Assembly: GCA_016935955.1 (NCBI GenBank)
Contig: JAFGPY010000200.1
Coordinates: 1 to 11,620 of the forward strand
Direction of reading: 5' to 3'
DNA from: Planctomycetota bacterium
Lineage (GTDB): Bacteria > Planctomycetota > Phycisphaerae > FEN-1346 > JAACEH01
DNA: 11,620 bases
In this document: positions 1 through 7,500 of the stretch, in pieces
How positions within the stretch are numbered: position 1 is the first letter of the stretch
Layout: each line of letters starts with the position of its first letter
Made by a program: the position numbers and the translations under genes
The notes under the pieces: model-generated
The model's database searches: none
What the model was told of the DNA's origin: nothing
The model's input: the letters and a program-made list of their open reading frames with translations, nothing else

Positions 1-23
1 CCAGCACCCGTTGCCGCAAATCC

Positions 24-51
24 ATAGAGTAGGTCTTCATGCCTACTCTAT
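24..51. repeat. Perfect 10-bp inverted repeat upstream of the first propeller gene
   Basis: Arms ATAGAGTAGG (24-33) and CCTACTCTAT (42-51) are exact reverse complements separated by the 8-nt spacer TCTTCATG. It lies about 60-85 nt before the chosen start of the first gene. No T-tract follows, so it is not a canonical rho-independent terminator. It could be an operator, a 5' leader hairpin, or the terminator-like end of a gene to the left of the window. The symmetry is seen directly; the function is inferred and undecided. Confidence 0.6.
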
Positions 52-108
52 CGGCCATGACCACAAGCAAACGTGAACTGCTCTAGTCCACTCTCGGGAT
101 TCGCCATA

Positions 109-3100
109 GTGACATCGCCTCGCCTCCAACTTCGCGCCGCCGTGATGCTGATGGCGACGCTCGCGACCGCCGCCGCGCCGAGCCTTGCCGCCGACAAGGC
201 CCCCGAACAGGTCCTGGCCACAGTCAACAGCGACTTCGTGGCCGAGAACCAGTTGACCCTCGCCCGACAGGCGGCCGCCGAGGGCGACTACGCCGCGGCG
301 GCACACATGGTCCTGGCCTTGGCCGAACGGCAGGGCGGCTACGTGGTGCCGGTCGGCGAGCAGTTCTATCGTCCGATCTGGCGGCAGGTCCTCGACGACC
401 TGTCGCAGTGGCCCGAGGCGGGGCTGGCCGCCTACCGTCAACTCGTCGACGAGGAGGCCGCCGGGCTCTACGCCAGGGCCGCAGCCGCGGGCGACCTTGC
501 CGCCCTGGAGCGCCTCGTCGAGACGCGATTGCTCTCGGGCTCCGGCGACCAGGCCGCCGCGGCGCTGGCCGACCGGCTGGCCGAGGCCGGCGATTTCGCC
601 CTGGCCTCCTATTATTATGGGCTCGTCCTCGACAAGTGTCCCGACACGCGGCTGAAGCGCGACCGTCTGCTGACCAAGGCCCTGCTCAGCGCGCACTTGG
701 CGGGACTCGACGGCCAGGCCGTCCTGATCAGCGAGCAACTCAAGGGACGCCCCCTGTCCCTGTTCGGCCAGAACACCGCCGAGGCCATCCGCCGCATGGC
801 CGCTCAGCCGCAGACCGCCGACGCCCTCCACCGCACCGGGCTGCCGACGTGCGAGCCTGCCGCCGTGGCCTGGATGCGCACGCTCACGACGCAACCCATT
901 CGCAGCCGCTATCCGCTCGCGAGCACGACCCTCCCCTGCGCCGCCTATCGCGATGGGCAACTGATCGTGACGTTCCAGACCAGCCTCTGGCGCCTCGACG
1001 CCCGCACCGGCGACATCCTGTGGCGCTATGACGCCGACGGCCGCAGCGACGACGCCGACCCCGTGCACTATTTCTACGAGCAGGCCCACCGCCCGCTGTT
1101 CGGCGACGAGGCCGTCATCACGCCGCTGTCGTGCGGCGGTCGCGAAGTCGTCGGCGGCCAGGTCGGCGGCGTCGTCAGCCTGCGGGCCTTCCGCCCCTCC
1201 GACGGATCGCCGCTCTGGCAGTGGAGCCCTTGGGGCAAGCAGCTCGGCTCCAGCCCGCTGGCCGTGGACACCGCGCCGGTGGCCGACCCGCGGCGCGTCT
1301 ACGTGCCGCTGGCCACCATGGCCGACCTGTTCGGCGAGGTGCAGGTGGCGGCCGTGGACCGACTCAGCGGCCGGCTCGTCTGGCAGCGCGGCATCGGGTC
1401 GCACAACAACCAGTTGCCGCTCGGGCGATGGTCGCTGCCCGGCATGCCGCTGAGCACCGGCTTGACGCTCCGCGGCGGGCTGCTCGTCTCCTGCGGCGGC
1501 GGACTGCTGACCGTCCAGTCGACCGTCTCCGGAACGATCCTCTGGCAGCGACAGGTCCCGCAACGCACCGACTTCGACATCGTCCGTTGCCCGCTGAAGG
1601 ACATGCCGGGCATGGTCTTCAACGGCCAGCTCAATAGCCGCCGTCCACCGGCCCTGGTTCGCGGCCGGTGGGTTGCCGCCGGCGACGCCTCGACCAGCGA
1701 GGTGATCCTCTGCGACCTGCTCTCGGGCCGGCTGATCTGGTCGCAACCGGCCGACGATGCCGCCCAGTTGCTGGCCATGGACGACGACCGCCTCTACACC
1801 TGGGGCCGCACGCTCATAGCCCGCGACGCGAAGACCGGCCAGGCCGTCTGGCGGTTGAGCCTCGACGAGAAAGAACTGGTTGCCGCCATGCCGTTGCTGA
1901 CGCCGACCGATGCCTACGTCGCGACGGACCGGCGGCTACTGATCGTGAACCTGTCGGACGGCACGGTGCGGCAAGAGATCGCCTGGCCGGCCGACCACGT
2001 GCCGGGCGAAATGCTGCTGACGAGCGAAGGGTTGCTGGTCCTGGAGCCGCGGCAGGCCGTGATGTACGAATGCTGGCCGGCCACGAAGACGCGCTTCGAG
2101 ACAGCCGCGACCGCCGATCCGGCCGACGCCCGGCCGTTGATGGATCTGGGTCGCACGGCGATGCGCCTCGGCCGCCGTCGCGAGGGGCTCGACGTCCTGG
2201 CCCGGGCGCAGGACCGCGTACGGGCCGACCAGCAGGCCTCGGTCACGTTGTTCGAGTTGTACGCCGAACTGCTGACCGGCCTGTCGGACGCCGACCGCGA
2301 AAAGCTCGGCGCCGAGATCATCGACCGTATGGGACAATGTGCCGCCACCCCGGAAGCCGTCGCGCGGCAGGCCCTGATCGAGGGCGAGTTCTACGCCTCG
2401 ACCAATCCGCAGCGGGCCGCTATTGCCCTGCACCGCGCGCTGGCCTCGGACGACATCCGCCGCACCGAGCTGCGCGAGGACCTGGCGGGCGTCCTGGCCG
2501 AACGGAGGCTCAGGAAGCTTGCGGCCATCGCCGGCAAGGAACTGCTGGCGCCGTTCGAGCGGCAGGCCGCCGAAGCCCGGGCCCGGGCCGCCGCCCAGAC
2601 GAGCGACACGGCCGGCGCCCTGCACGAGGCCGCCCTCCAATTCGCCGCCACGCGCGAAGCCGTCAAGACCCTCGAAGCGGAACTCAACGAGCACCAGAAG
2701 TCGCACGATTTCGCCAGGGCCGCATCCCTGCTGGAGCGGCTGGTGATGGTCACGCCCGACGGCGCCACGCGGTGGCGGTACCGCCTGACGCTGGCCCTGG
2801 TTCTGTATCAGAACATGGGGCAGACCGAGCGGGCCCGCCTGCAGGTGGAGGCGGTTCTGCACGAGGCGGCCGCGTCCGAAGACAAGCTGTCGCCCGAGGC
2901 CCTCAAGGCCGCGCAGTCGGCCGCCACGACACTTGACAGACCGGGCGACCCGGCGGCGCGCCGCGTGCCGCTGGGCAGCGGCCCCTACGAGCCTCGCTGG
3001 CAGTTCGACCTGCCGCCGAAACCCAACTTCTCGCAGACACCCGTGGCCGACCGCCGCAGCGACAAGGCCCGCGCCGCCCAACCGCTCATCGTCTCGAACC

Positions 3101-4236
3101 GTTACGGCCTGTGGGCCCTCGACCGCAAGGACGGCGCCATGGTCTGGCACGAGGAGATCGACCTCGGCAAACGGGCCCGCGGCGTGGTGCCGATCCTCCT
3201 GCTGGACAGCGCAGTCGTCGTCGGCACGGGCGACCGCGTGCGGGCCCTCGATCCGGCCAACGGCCGCGAACTGTGGCAGACCGTGTTCGAGGTGCGGCCG
3301 CAGGTCCTCGAACCTTCGATGCTGGTGGCCATGGAGCGCGGCAGCGAGTTGCACTTCATGGTCCGCACGTTCCAGGTCATGCGGCTCGACCTTCAGGGCG
3401 GCATGGTGCTCGTCGAGACGGCCCACACGCAGCACCTGCTGGCCCCCGAGGACGGTTACGTCACGGCGACCGCCGAAATCGAGAAGAACGGTCGCGAGAT
3501 CGCCTTCCTGGACGACGCCCTGCCGGCGGCCATCGGCACACGGGACAAAATCGTCGGCCAGGTGGACGCCTGGGACCTCGCCACGGGCAAGGCCCTCAAG
3601 GGATTCCAGACCAAGCAGGACGTGGCCCTGTGCGGCCCCGGCGGGCAATGGTTCGAGGCACTGGTCGCCCTGCCCGAGAACACCATCGCCCTGGCCGATC
3701 TGCGCGAGGGGCAACTGCGCTGGGAGTCCAAGGGCAATGCCCCTGCAGCCGGGCGGCGGCCCGCCTGCCGGCTGGGCGAGAACCTGTTGCTGGTCGGCAC
3801 GTGGGACGGCCGCGCCGTCGCCCTGCGCGTCGCCGACGGCAACATCGCCTGGCAACAGACGCTCGGGGCTACGCCGAGCGAGGCCGCGTGGGAGATCGTC
3901 CCGCTCGACGGCGACGCCCTGGTCCGCTGCGGACGATTGGCCGCACGCATCCGCGCCGATGGCAAGGTGCTCTGGCGGCACAGGCTTGCCGCCGACGAAT
4001 TCATGGCCGAGCTGCGCCCCCTGCGGCAACGGGCCCTGATCGTCGGCAGCCGCAGGAATCAGGATGGCGAGACGGCCTTCGTGCAGACGATCGACTTGGC
4101 CACGGGCAAGGCCGACCGCCGCACGGAACTGAGCGCCGACGAAGTCCCCGGCCGCATCAACGTCGTGCCCGACGCCGACGGGCTGCTCGTCGTCGGCCCC
4201 GAGATCGTCCGCTACTACGCCACCGGGAAGCCGTGA
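109..4236 (+). CDS. Secreted double beta-propeller (PQQ/BamB-like repeat) protein with TPR-like helical domains
   Basis: Large exported protein, 1375 aa from the GTG at 109. This start gives a good Sec signal peptide: a short n-region with two Arg, a hydrophobic AAVMLMATLATAAAP core and a cleavage site near SLA-AD. An upstream in-frame GTG at 73 adds 12 residues and makes the n-region unusually long; an ATG at 145 would leave no positive charge. No strong Shine-Dalgarno precedes any of them. Domains (approximate residues): helical repeats 30-250, including the conserved WP, ALADRL and YYYGLVLDK motifs; first beta-propeller about 280-660 with PQQ-type blade signatures such as LDARTGDILW (near 296), VDRLSGRLVW (near 416) and RDAKTGQAVW (near 572); TPR-like helices 660-950, with the stretch around ATADPADARPLMDLG; second propeller about 958-1375 with LDRKDGAMVW, LDPANGRELW and LRVADGNIAW. 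The fold is that of BamB and PQQ-repeat proteins. No dehydrogenase catalytic or haem CxxCH motif is seen, so binding or scaffolding in the periplasm or envelope is inferred. The next gene is a full-length paralogue. The specific function is unknown. Confidence 0.93.
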   Translation: MTSPRLQLRAAVMLMATLATAAAPSLAADKAPEQVLATVNSDFVAENQLTLARQAAAEGDYAAAAHMVLALAERQGGYVVPVGEQFYRPIWRQVLDDLSQWPEAGLAAYRQLVDEEAAGLYARAAAAGDLAALERLVETRLLSGSGDQAAAALADRLAEAGDFALASYYYGLVLDKCPDTRLKRDRLLTKALLSAHLAGLDGQAVLISEQLKGRPLSLFGQNTAEAIRRMAAQPQTADALHRTGLPTCEPAAVAWMRTLTTQPIRSRYPLASTTLPCAAYRDGQLIVTFQTSLWRLDARTGDILWRYDADGRSDDADPVHYFYEQAHRPLFGDEAVITPLSCGGREVVGGQVGGVVSLRAFRPSDGSPLWQWSPWGKQLGSSPLAVDTAPVADPRRVYVPLATMADLFGEVQVAAVDRLSGRLVWQRGIGSHNNQLPLGRWSLPGMPLSTGLTLRGGLLVSCGGGLLTVQSTVSGTILWQRQVPQRTDFDIVRCPLKDMPGMVFNGQLNSRRPPALVRGRWVAAGDASTSEVILCDLLSGRLIWSQPADDAAQLLAMDDDRLYTWGRTLIARDAKTGQAVWRLSLDEKELVAAMPLLTPTDAYVATDRRLLIVNLSDGTVRQEIAWPADHVPGEMLLTSEGLLVLEPRQAVMYECWPATKTRFETAATADPADARPLMDLGRTAMRLGRRREGLDVLARAQDRVRADQQASVTLFELYAELLTGLSDADREKLGAEIIDRMGQCAATPEAVARQALIEGEFYASTNPQRAAIALHRALASDDIRRTELREDLAGVLAERRLRKLAAIAGKELLAPFERQAAEARARAAAQTSDTAGALHEAALQFAATREAVKTLEAELNEHQKSHDFARAASLLERLVMVTPDGATRWRYRLTLALVLYQNMGQTERARLQVEAVLHEAAASEDKLSPEALKAAQSAATTLDRPGDPAARRVPLGSGPYEPRWQFDLPPKPNFSQTPVADRRSDKARAAQPLIVSNRYGLWALDRKDGAMVWHEEIDLGKRARGVVPILLLDSAVVVGTGDRVRALDPANGRELWQTVFEVRPQVLEPSMLVAMERGSELHFMVRTFQVMRLDLQGGMVLVETAHTQHLLAPEDGYVTATAEIEKNGREIAFLDDALPAAIGTRDKIVGQVDAWDLATGKALKGFQTKQDVALCGPGGQWFEALVALPENTIALADLREGQLRWESKGNAPAAGRRPACRLGENLLLVGTWDGRAVALRVADGNIAWQQTLGATPSEAAWEIVPLDGDALVRCGRLAARIRADGKVLWRHRLAADEFMAELRPLRQRALIVGSRRNQDGETAFVQTIDLATGKADRRTELSADEVPGRINVVPDADGLLVVGPEIVRYYATGKP

Positions 4237-4275
4237 CCGTCGCGGGCGCACCTTGACAGTGTGGCACGCCTCTGG

Positions 4276-4410
4276 CCCCTCTCCCTTGACGGGAGAGGGT
4301 GGCCCGCCGAGCGGCAGCGAGGCGCGGCCGGGTGAGGGTGACGCCGCGTCGGCAACGGTCCGCCCGTTTGTCCCCCTCACCCCTTCCCCTCTCCCTCCAG
4401 GGGAGAGGGG
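4276..4410. repeat. REP-like composite palindromic element, two inverted units
   Basis: Unit 1 has a 9-bp hairpin, CCCTCTCCC (4277-4285) with GGGAGAGGG (4291-4299) around loop TTGAC, followed after a 30-nt G+C-rich spacer by GGGTGAGGG (4330-4338). Unit 2 is the same module in the opposite orientation: CCCTCACCC (4374-4382), then a 10-bp hairpin CCCCTCTCCC (4386-4395) with GGGAGAGGGG (4401-4410) around loop TCCAG. The units therefore face each other, as in paired REP/BIME elements. Similar GGGAGAGGG/GGGTGAGGG intergenic palindromes are, from general knowledge, common in many high-G+C bacteria. There is no transposase here. It may affect mRNA 3'-end stability or termination of the upstream gene; that is inference. 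Confidence 0.8.
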
Positions 4411-4456
4411 TTCCGACGCCGACACGCAAGAACGATGGCCACTTTCGTGAGGCGCC

Positions 4457-4481
4457 CCCGTCGTCGCGCTGACGGGTTTTT
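4457..4481 (+). terminator. Probable rho-independent terminator of the first propeller gene
   Basis: A 6-bp stem CCCGTC (4457-4462) / GACGGG (4471-4476), with an inner G-T wobble that would shorten the 8-nt loop, is followed directly by five T (4477-4481) and then a further T-rich stretch TATCGTTTTG. It lies 220 nt after the stop codon of the first gene, beyond the palindromic repeats, and about 25 nt before the TATACT element of the next gene. The stem is short, so efficiency is uncertain, but the T-tract stands out in this G+C-rich sequence. Confidence 0.55.
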
Positions 4482-4506
4482 ATCGTTTTGTCCCCCCTCG
4501 CCGCCG

Positions 4507-4512
4507 TATACT
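4507..4512 (+). promoter_or_regulatory. Putative -10 element (TATACT) of the second propeller gene
   Basis: TATACT lies 59 nt upstream of the ATG at 4572 and just after the probable terminator. It is a 5-of-6 match to the sigma-70 -10 consensus in otherwise very G+C-rich DNA. No good -35 is present at 16-18 nt spacing (GTTTTG at 4485-4490 is the nearest candidate). The same hexamer precedes the hydrolase gene at 9449-9454. Its position inside an upstream in-frame extension of the ORF (TTG at 4488) also argues for the downstream ATG as the true start. Confidence 0.4.
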
Positions 4513-4557
4513 CTAACTCTACGACTGCTGCGGCCCCTGTGCGTGTCTTACCGTCTC

Positions 4558-4562
4558 GAGGT
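4558..4562 (+). promoter_or_regulatory. Shine-Dalgarno-like GAGGT before the second propeller gene
   Basis: GAGGT sits 9 nt upstream of the ATG at 4572. It supports this ATG over the in-frame TTG at 4488, which would place 28 non-signal-like residues before the Sec signal peptide. Confidence 0.45.
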
Positions 4563-4571
4563 CTGCCCTTG

Positions 4572-7500
4572 ATGAAGCGTCACCGCGGACTGTCCCTGAT
4601 GCTTATCGCGTGCGCCGCCGCTGCGCTCGTCGTGGCGGCGTTGCCGGCCGCCCGCGTCGCGGCCCAGGACGCCAACGTCCGGCCGCAGGGCGAAGGCCAG
4701 GCCGCGCCGCCCGCCGCCGGCGACGAGTTCGTCCCGCAAATGAACACCAGCACGGCGGCGGAGCGCGACCTTCGCGTGGCCCGCGACCTTGCCGCCGCGG
4801 GGGCCTACGGCGAGGCCGCACAGCGCTACGTCGAGTTGCTGTCCGTGCACGCCGACGCGATGAGCGCCTACGACGAGCGTCTGCATCTTCCCGTCTGGCG
4901 ACTCGTCGTCGAGGACGTGCTCGGCTGGCCGGCCGACGGGCAGCAGGCCTATCGCGACCTGGTGACCGCCGAAGCCCGACAGCAGTGGACCCTGGCCCGC
5001 CGCGAGGGCGACCTCTCGGCCGTCGAGCAGGTGGCTCACCGCTGGTTCCTGAGCGACGTCGGCGACGACGCCGCAGTGGCCCTGGCCGACCGTCTCCGCG
5101 AGGCGGGCCTGCCGGCCCTGGCCCTCTACTACTACAAGCTGGTGCTCGACAAGCATCGTGCCTGCGACCTGCCGCGCGAGCAACTGCTGACCCGGGCGGC
5201 GCTGACCGCGCGGGCCGCAGGCATCGCCGAACTGGCCGACGAGCTGGCGGCCGCGCTGGACGGCGCGACCGTTCGCACGGACGTGGCCGCCGCCGAGCAA
5301 CCGGCGGCGCAGTGGGTCCGCGGGCAGCCTCTGCCGCCGTCCGACGAGAACAATCCGTCAACCGGTCGCGGTCTGCGCAGCGAAGCCGAGGCGGTGGACC
5401 CGGCGGCCGTGATCTGGCAGGACGAGTTCCTACGGTCGGCCGATCCGCAGGTGCAGCAGATGCAGAACCGCGTGATGAACATGAACCGGTCGGGCGTGGC
5501 CGCCGCGCCGCCGGTGATGCCGGTGGTGCGCGACGGCACGGTCTACGCGGCCCGCTTGCACACGGCCTGGGCCCTGGACGCCGGAACCGGCGAACTGCTC
5601 TGGCGGCACGACACGCGCGAGACGGACGCGACGCCCCTGCCCGTGCAGGAGTTCCAGGCCCGACAGCCGCTCGTCGTCGACGATGTGGTCTACGTGCCGC
5701 TGGAAGAACCGTCCGAGAACAGCCGCAACATCTGGATGTTCAACCAGGGCCAGGGCGGCATGCGGACGAGTCTCTATGCCCTGTCGGCCTCGTCGGGTCT
5801 GGTCCTCTGGAGCTGGAATCCGCGCGAGGCCGGCCTCGAGTACGGCGAGCTGAGCGTCGACGGCATGCCGGTCGTCAGTGACGATATGGTCGTCGTGACC
5901 CTGGGCTCGCCCGGCACGTTCTACGGCGAAGTCTACACGGCGGCCCTCGACCGCTACAGCGGCAAGCTCCTCTGGTCGCAGTCGGTCGTCGGCTACTCGG
6001 CCGGCTACATCGGGCAGGAGAACCGCTGGTCTTTCAACACCCGCAACGTCAGCGCATCGGTCGCCGTCCGCGACGGACTGGTGCTGGTCAATGCCCTGGG
6101 CACCACGGCCGCACAGAGTCTGCTCAGCGGCCGGTTGCTCTGGGCGCGGACGATGCAGGACCTGCGGCAGATTCCGATTGACCAGACGGACCAGCACTCG
6201 GACGCCAACGGCCGCCTGCCCCGCGGCGCGTACCTGGCCCGCCTGCCGCGCGTGCTGGCCGACCGCGGACTGGTGGCGAGCGGCTGCGTGCTGTCGCCGC
6301 ACCTGGAGGCCTACCGCTGGCTCGACGGCAGCCTCGCCTGGCGACGGCCGTCCGACGATGCCCCGTACCTGCTGGCGATGGAAGGGCGCCGCGGCGTGGC
6401 CTGGGGCAGCAAGGTGCTGACCTTCGACCTGGCAACCGGCGAATCGCCGTGGCAGGCCGTGGTCCTGAACAGGCCGCCGACGGCCGAGCCGTTGCTGGCC
6501 CGCGGCAAGCTGCTCGTGCCCACGACCTCGGGCATCTTTTGCGTGAACCTGGCCACGGGCCACATCGAGACGCACTCCGCACTGCCTGCCGGCTTCACGA
6601 GCGGCAACCTGGCCCTCGGTCCCGCCGGCCTCGTGGTGACGACCGACAGCGACATCGTCAACTACCTCGACTGGGAGACCGCGCGGCGACAGTTCACGGA
6701 CCAGGCGGCCGCCCAGCCCGACGCCGCGCGGCCGTGGATGACCCTCGGGGCCGCCGCCCTGCGGCTCGACCGGACGGACGAAGGGCTGGGCTACCTCGAC
6801 AAGGCCCTGGCCCGCGCTCCGACCGGCGACGAGGCCGCCGAACTCTACCAGCTCTACGAGGACTACTATCACTACAACCTCGGGCGACTGGACGCCGACC
6901 TCGCCCAGCGGCTGGCCGAGCGCATGAAGAGCAGCGCCGTGGATGCCGACAGCATCTGCCGCCAGGCCCTGCTGCGGGCCGAGGCCCTGGCCGACCGCAA
7001 CGCCCGGGCGGCCGTCGCCGCGCTCCAGGAAATCCTCGACGGCGGACCCGAGCTGCGCCACGTGCAGGTCAGCCTCTCGGCCGCAGAGGGCGTCTCGGGC
7101 ATCCTGGCCGAGCAGTCCATCGCGCGGCTGATCGAGCGTCACGGCCGCGCCGTCTACGCTCCGTGGGACGCCCTGGCCGTCAAGGCGTGCGACGCGGCCC
7201 GCCGCGCCGCCGACTACGACGCCCTGATCGAAGTGGCTTGCCGCTGGCCGAACAGTCTGGCCGCCGCGGCGGCGCTCGACGACGCGCTCAACGTGGCCCT
7301 GGCCCGTGACGACTTGAACGAGGCCGGCCGCCTGCTCGTCCGCATGGTCAACCTGACCGCCGAGGGCCGCCGCCGCAACCGTTACCGCGCCCTGTCGCTC
7401 CAGGTGTCGCGGCGTCTGGGCCAGAAGTCGCGCGAGGAACTCCAAGCCCTGGCCCTGGCCGCGAAGGCCTCGCCCGACGAGATGGTCCCGTCGCTCGACG

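Larger units (their letters stand above)
4237..4571. other. Intergenic spacer between the two paralogues
   Basis: This 335-bp gap holds no convincing gene. A 65-codon open frame at 4253-4450 is just the translation of the palindromic repeat (PSPLTGEG... TPSPLPPGERG pattern) and is rejected as a CDS. From left to right the spacer carries a two-unit palindromic repeat (4276-4410), a likely rho-independent terminator (4457-4481), a TATACT element (4507-4512) and a Shine-Dalgarno-like GAGGT (4558-4562). This order is what is expected of an end-of-operon region followed by a fresh promoter, so the two propeller genes are probably transcribed separately. Confidence 0.7.

Noticed and set aside
43..1746. 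Antisense open frame opposite the 5' part of the first propeller gene
   Set aside because: Low-complexity shadow of the sense gene, no recognisable motif.
4262..4276. Sigma-54-like -24/-12 match (TGGCACG, GG-N10-GC)
   Set aside because: Almost 300 nt from the next start, followed by a terminator, and overlapping the edge of the palindromic repeat; the -12 part (TGGCC) departs from TTGC. Most likely chance.
1936..4425. Long antisense open frame opposite the first propeller gene
   Set aside because: Same cause. It also runs into the palindromic repeat of the spacer, which no real gene there would encode.
4253..4450. Small 65-aa ORF in the spacer
   Set aside because: Its sequence is the translated REP-like repeat, a well-known source of spurious small ORFs.
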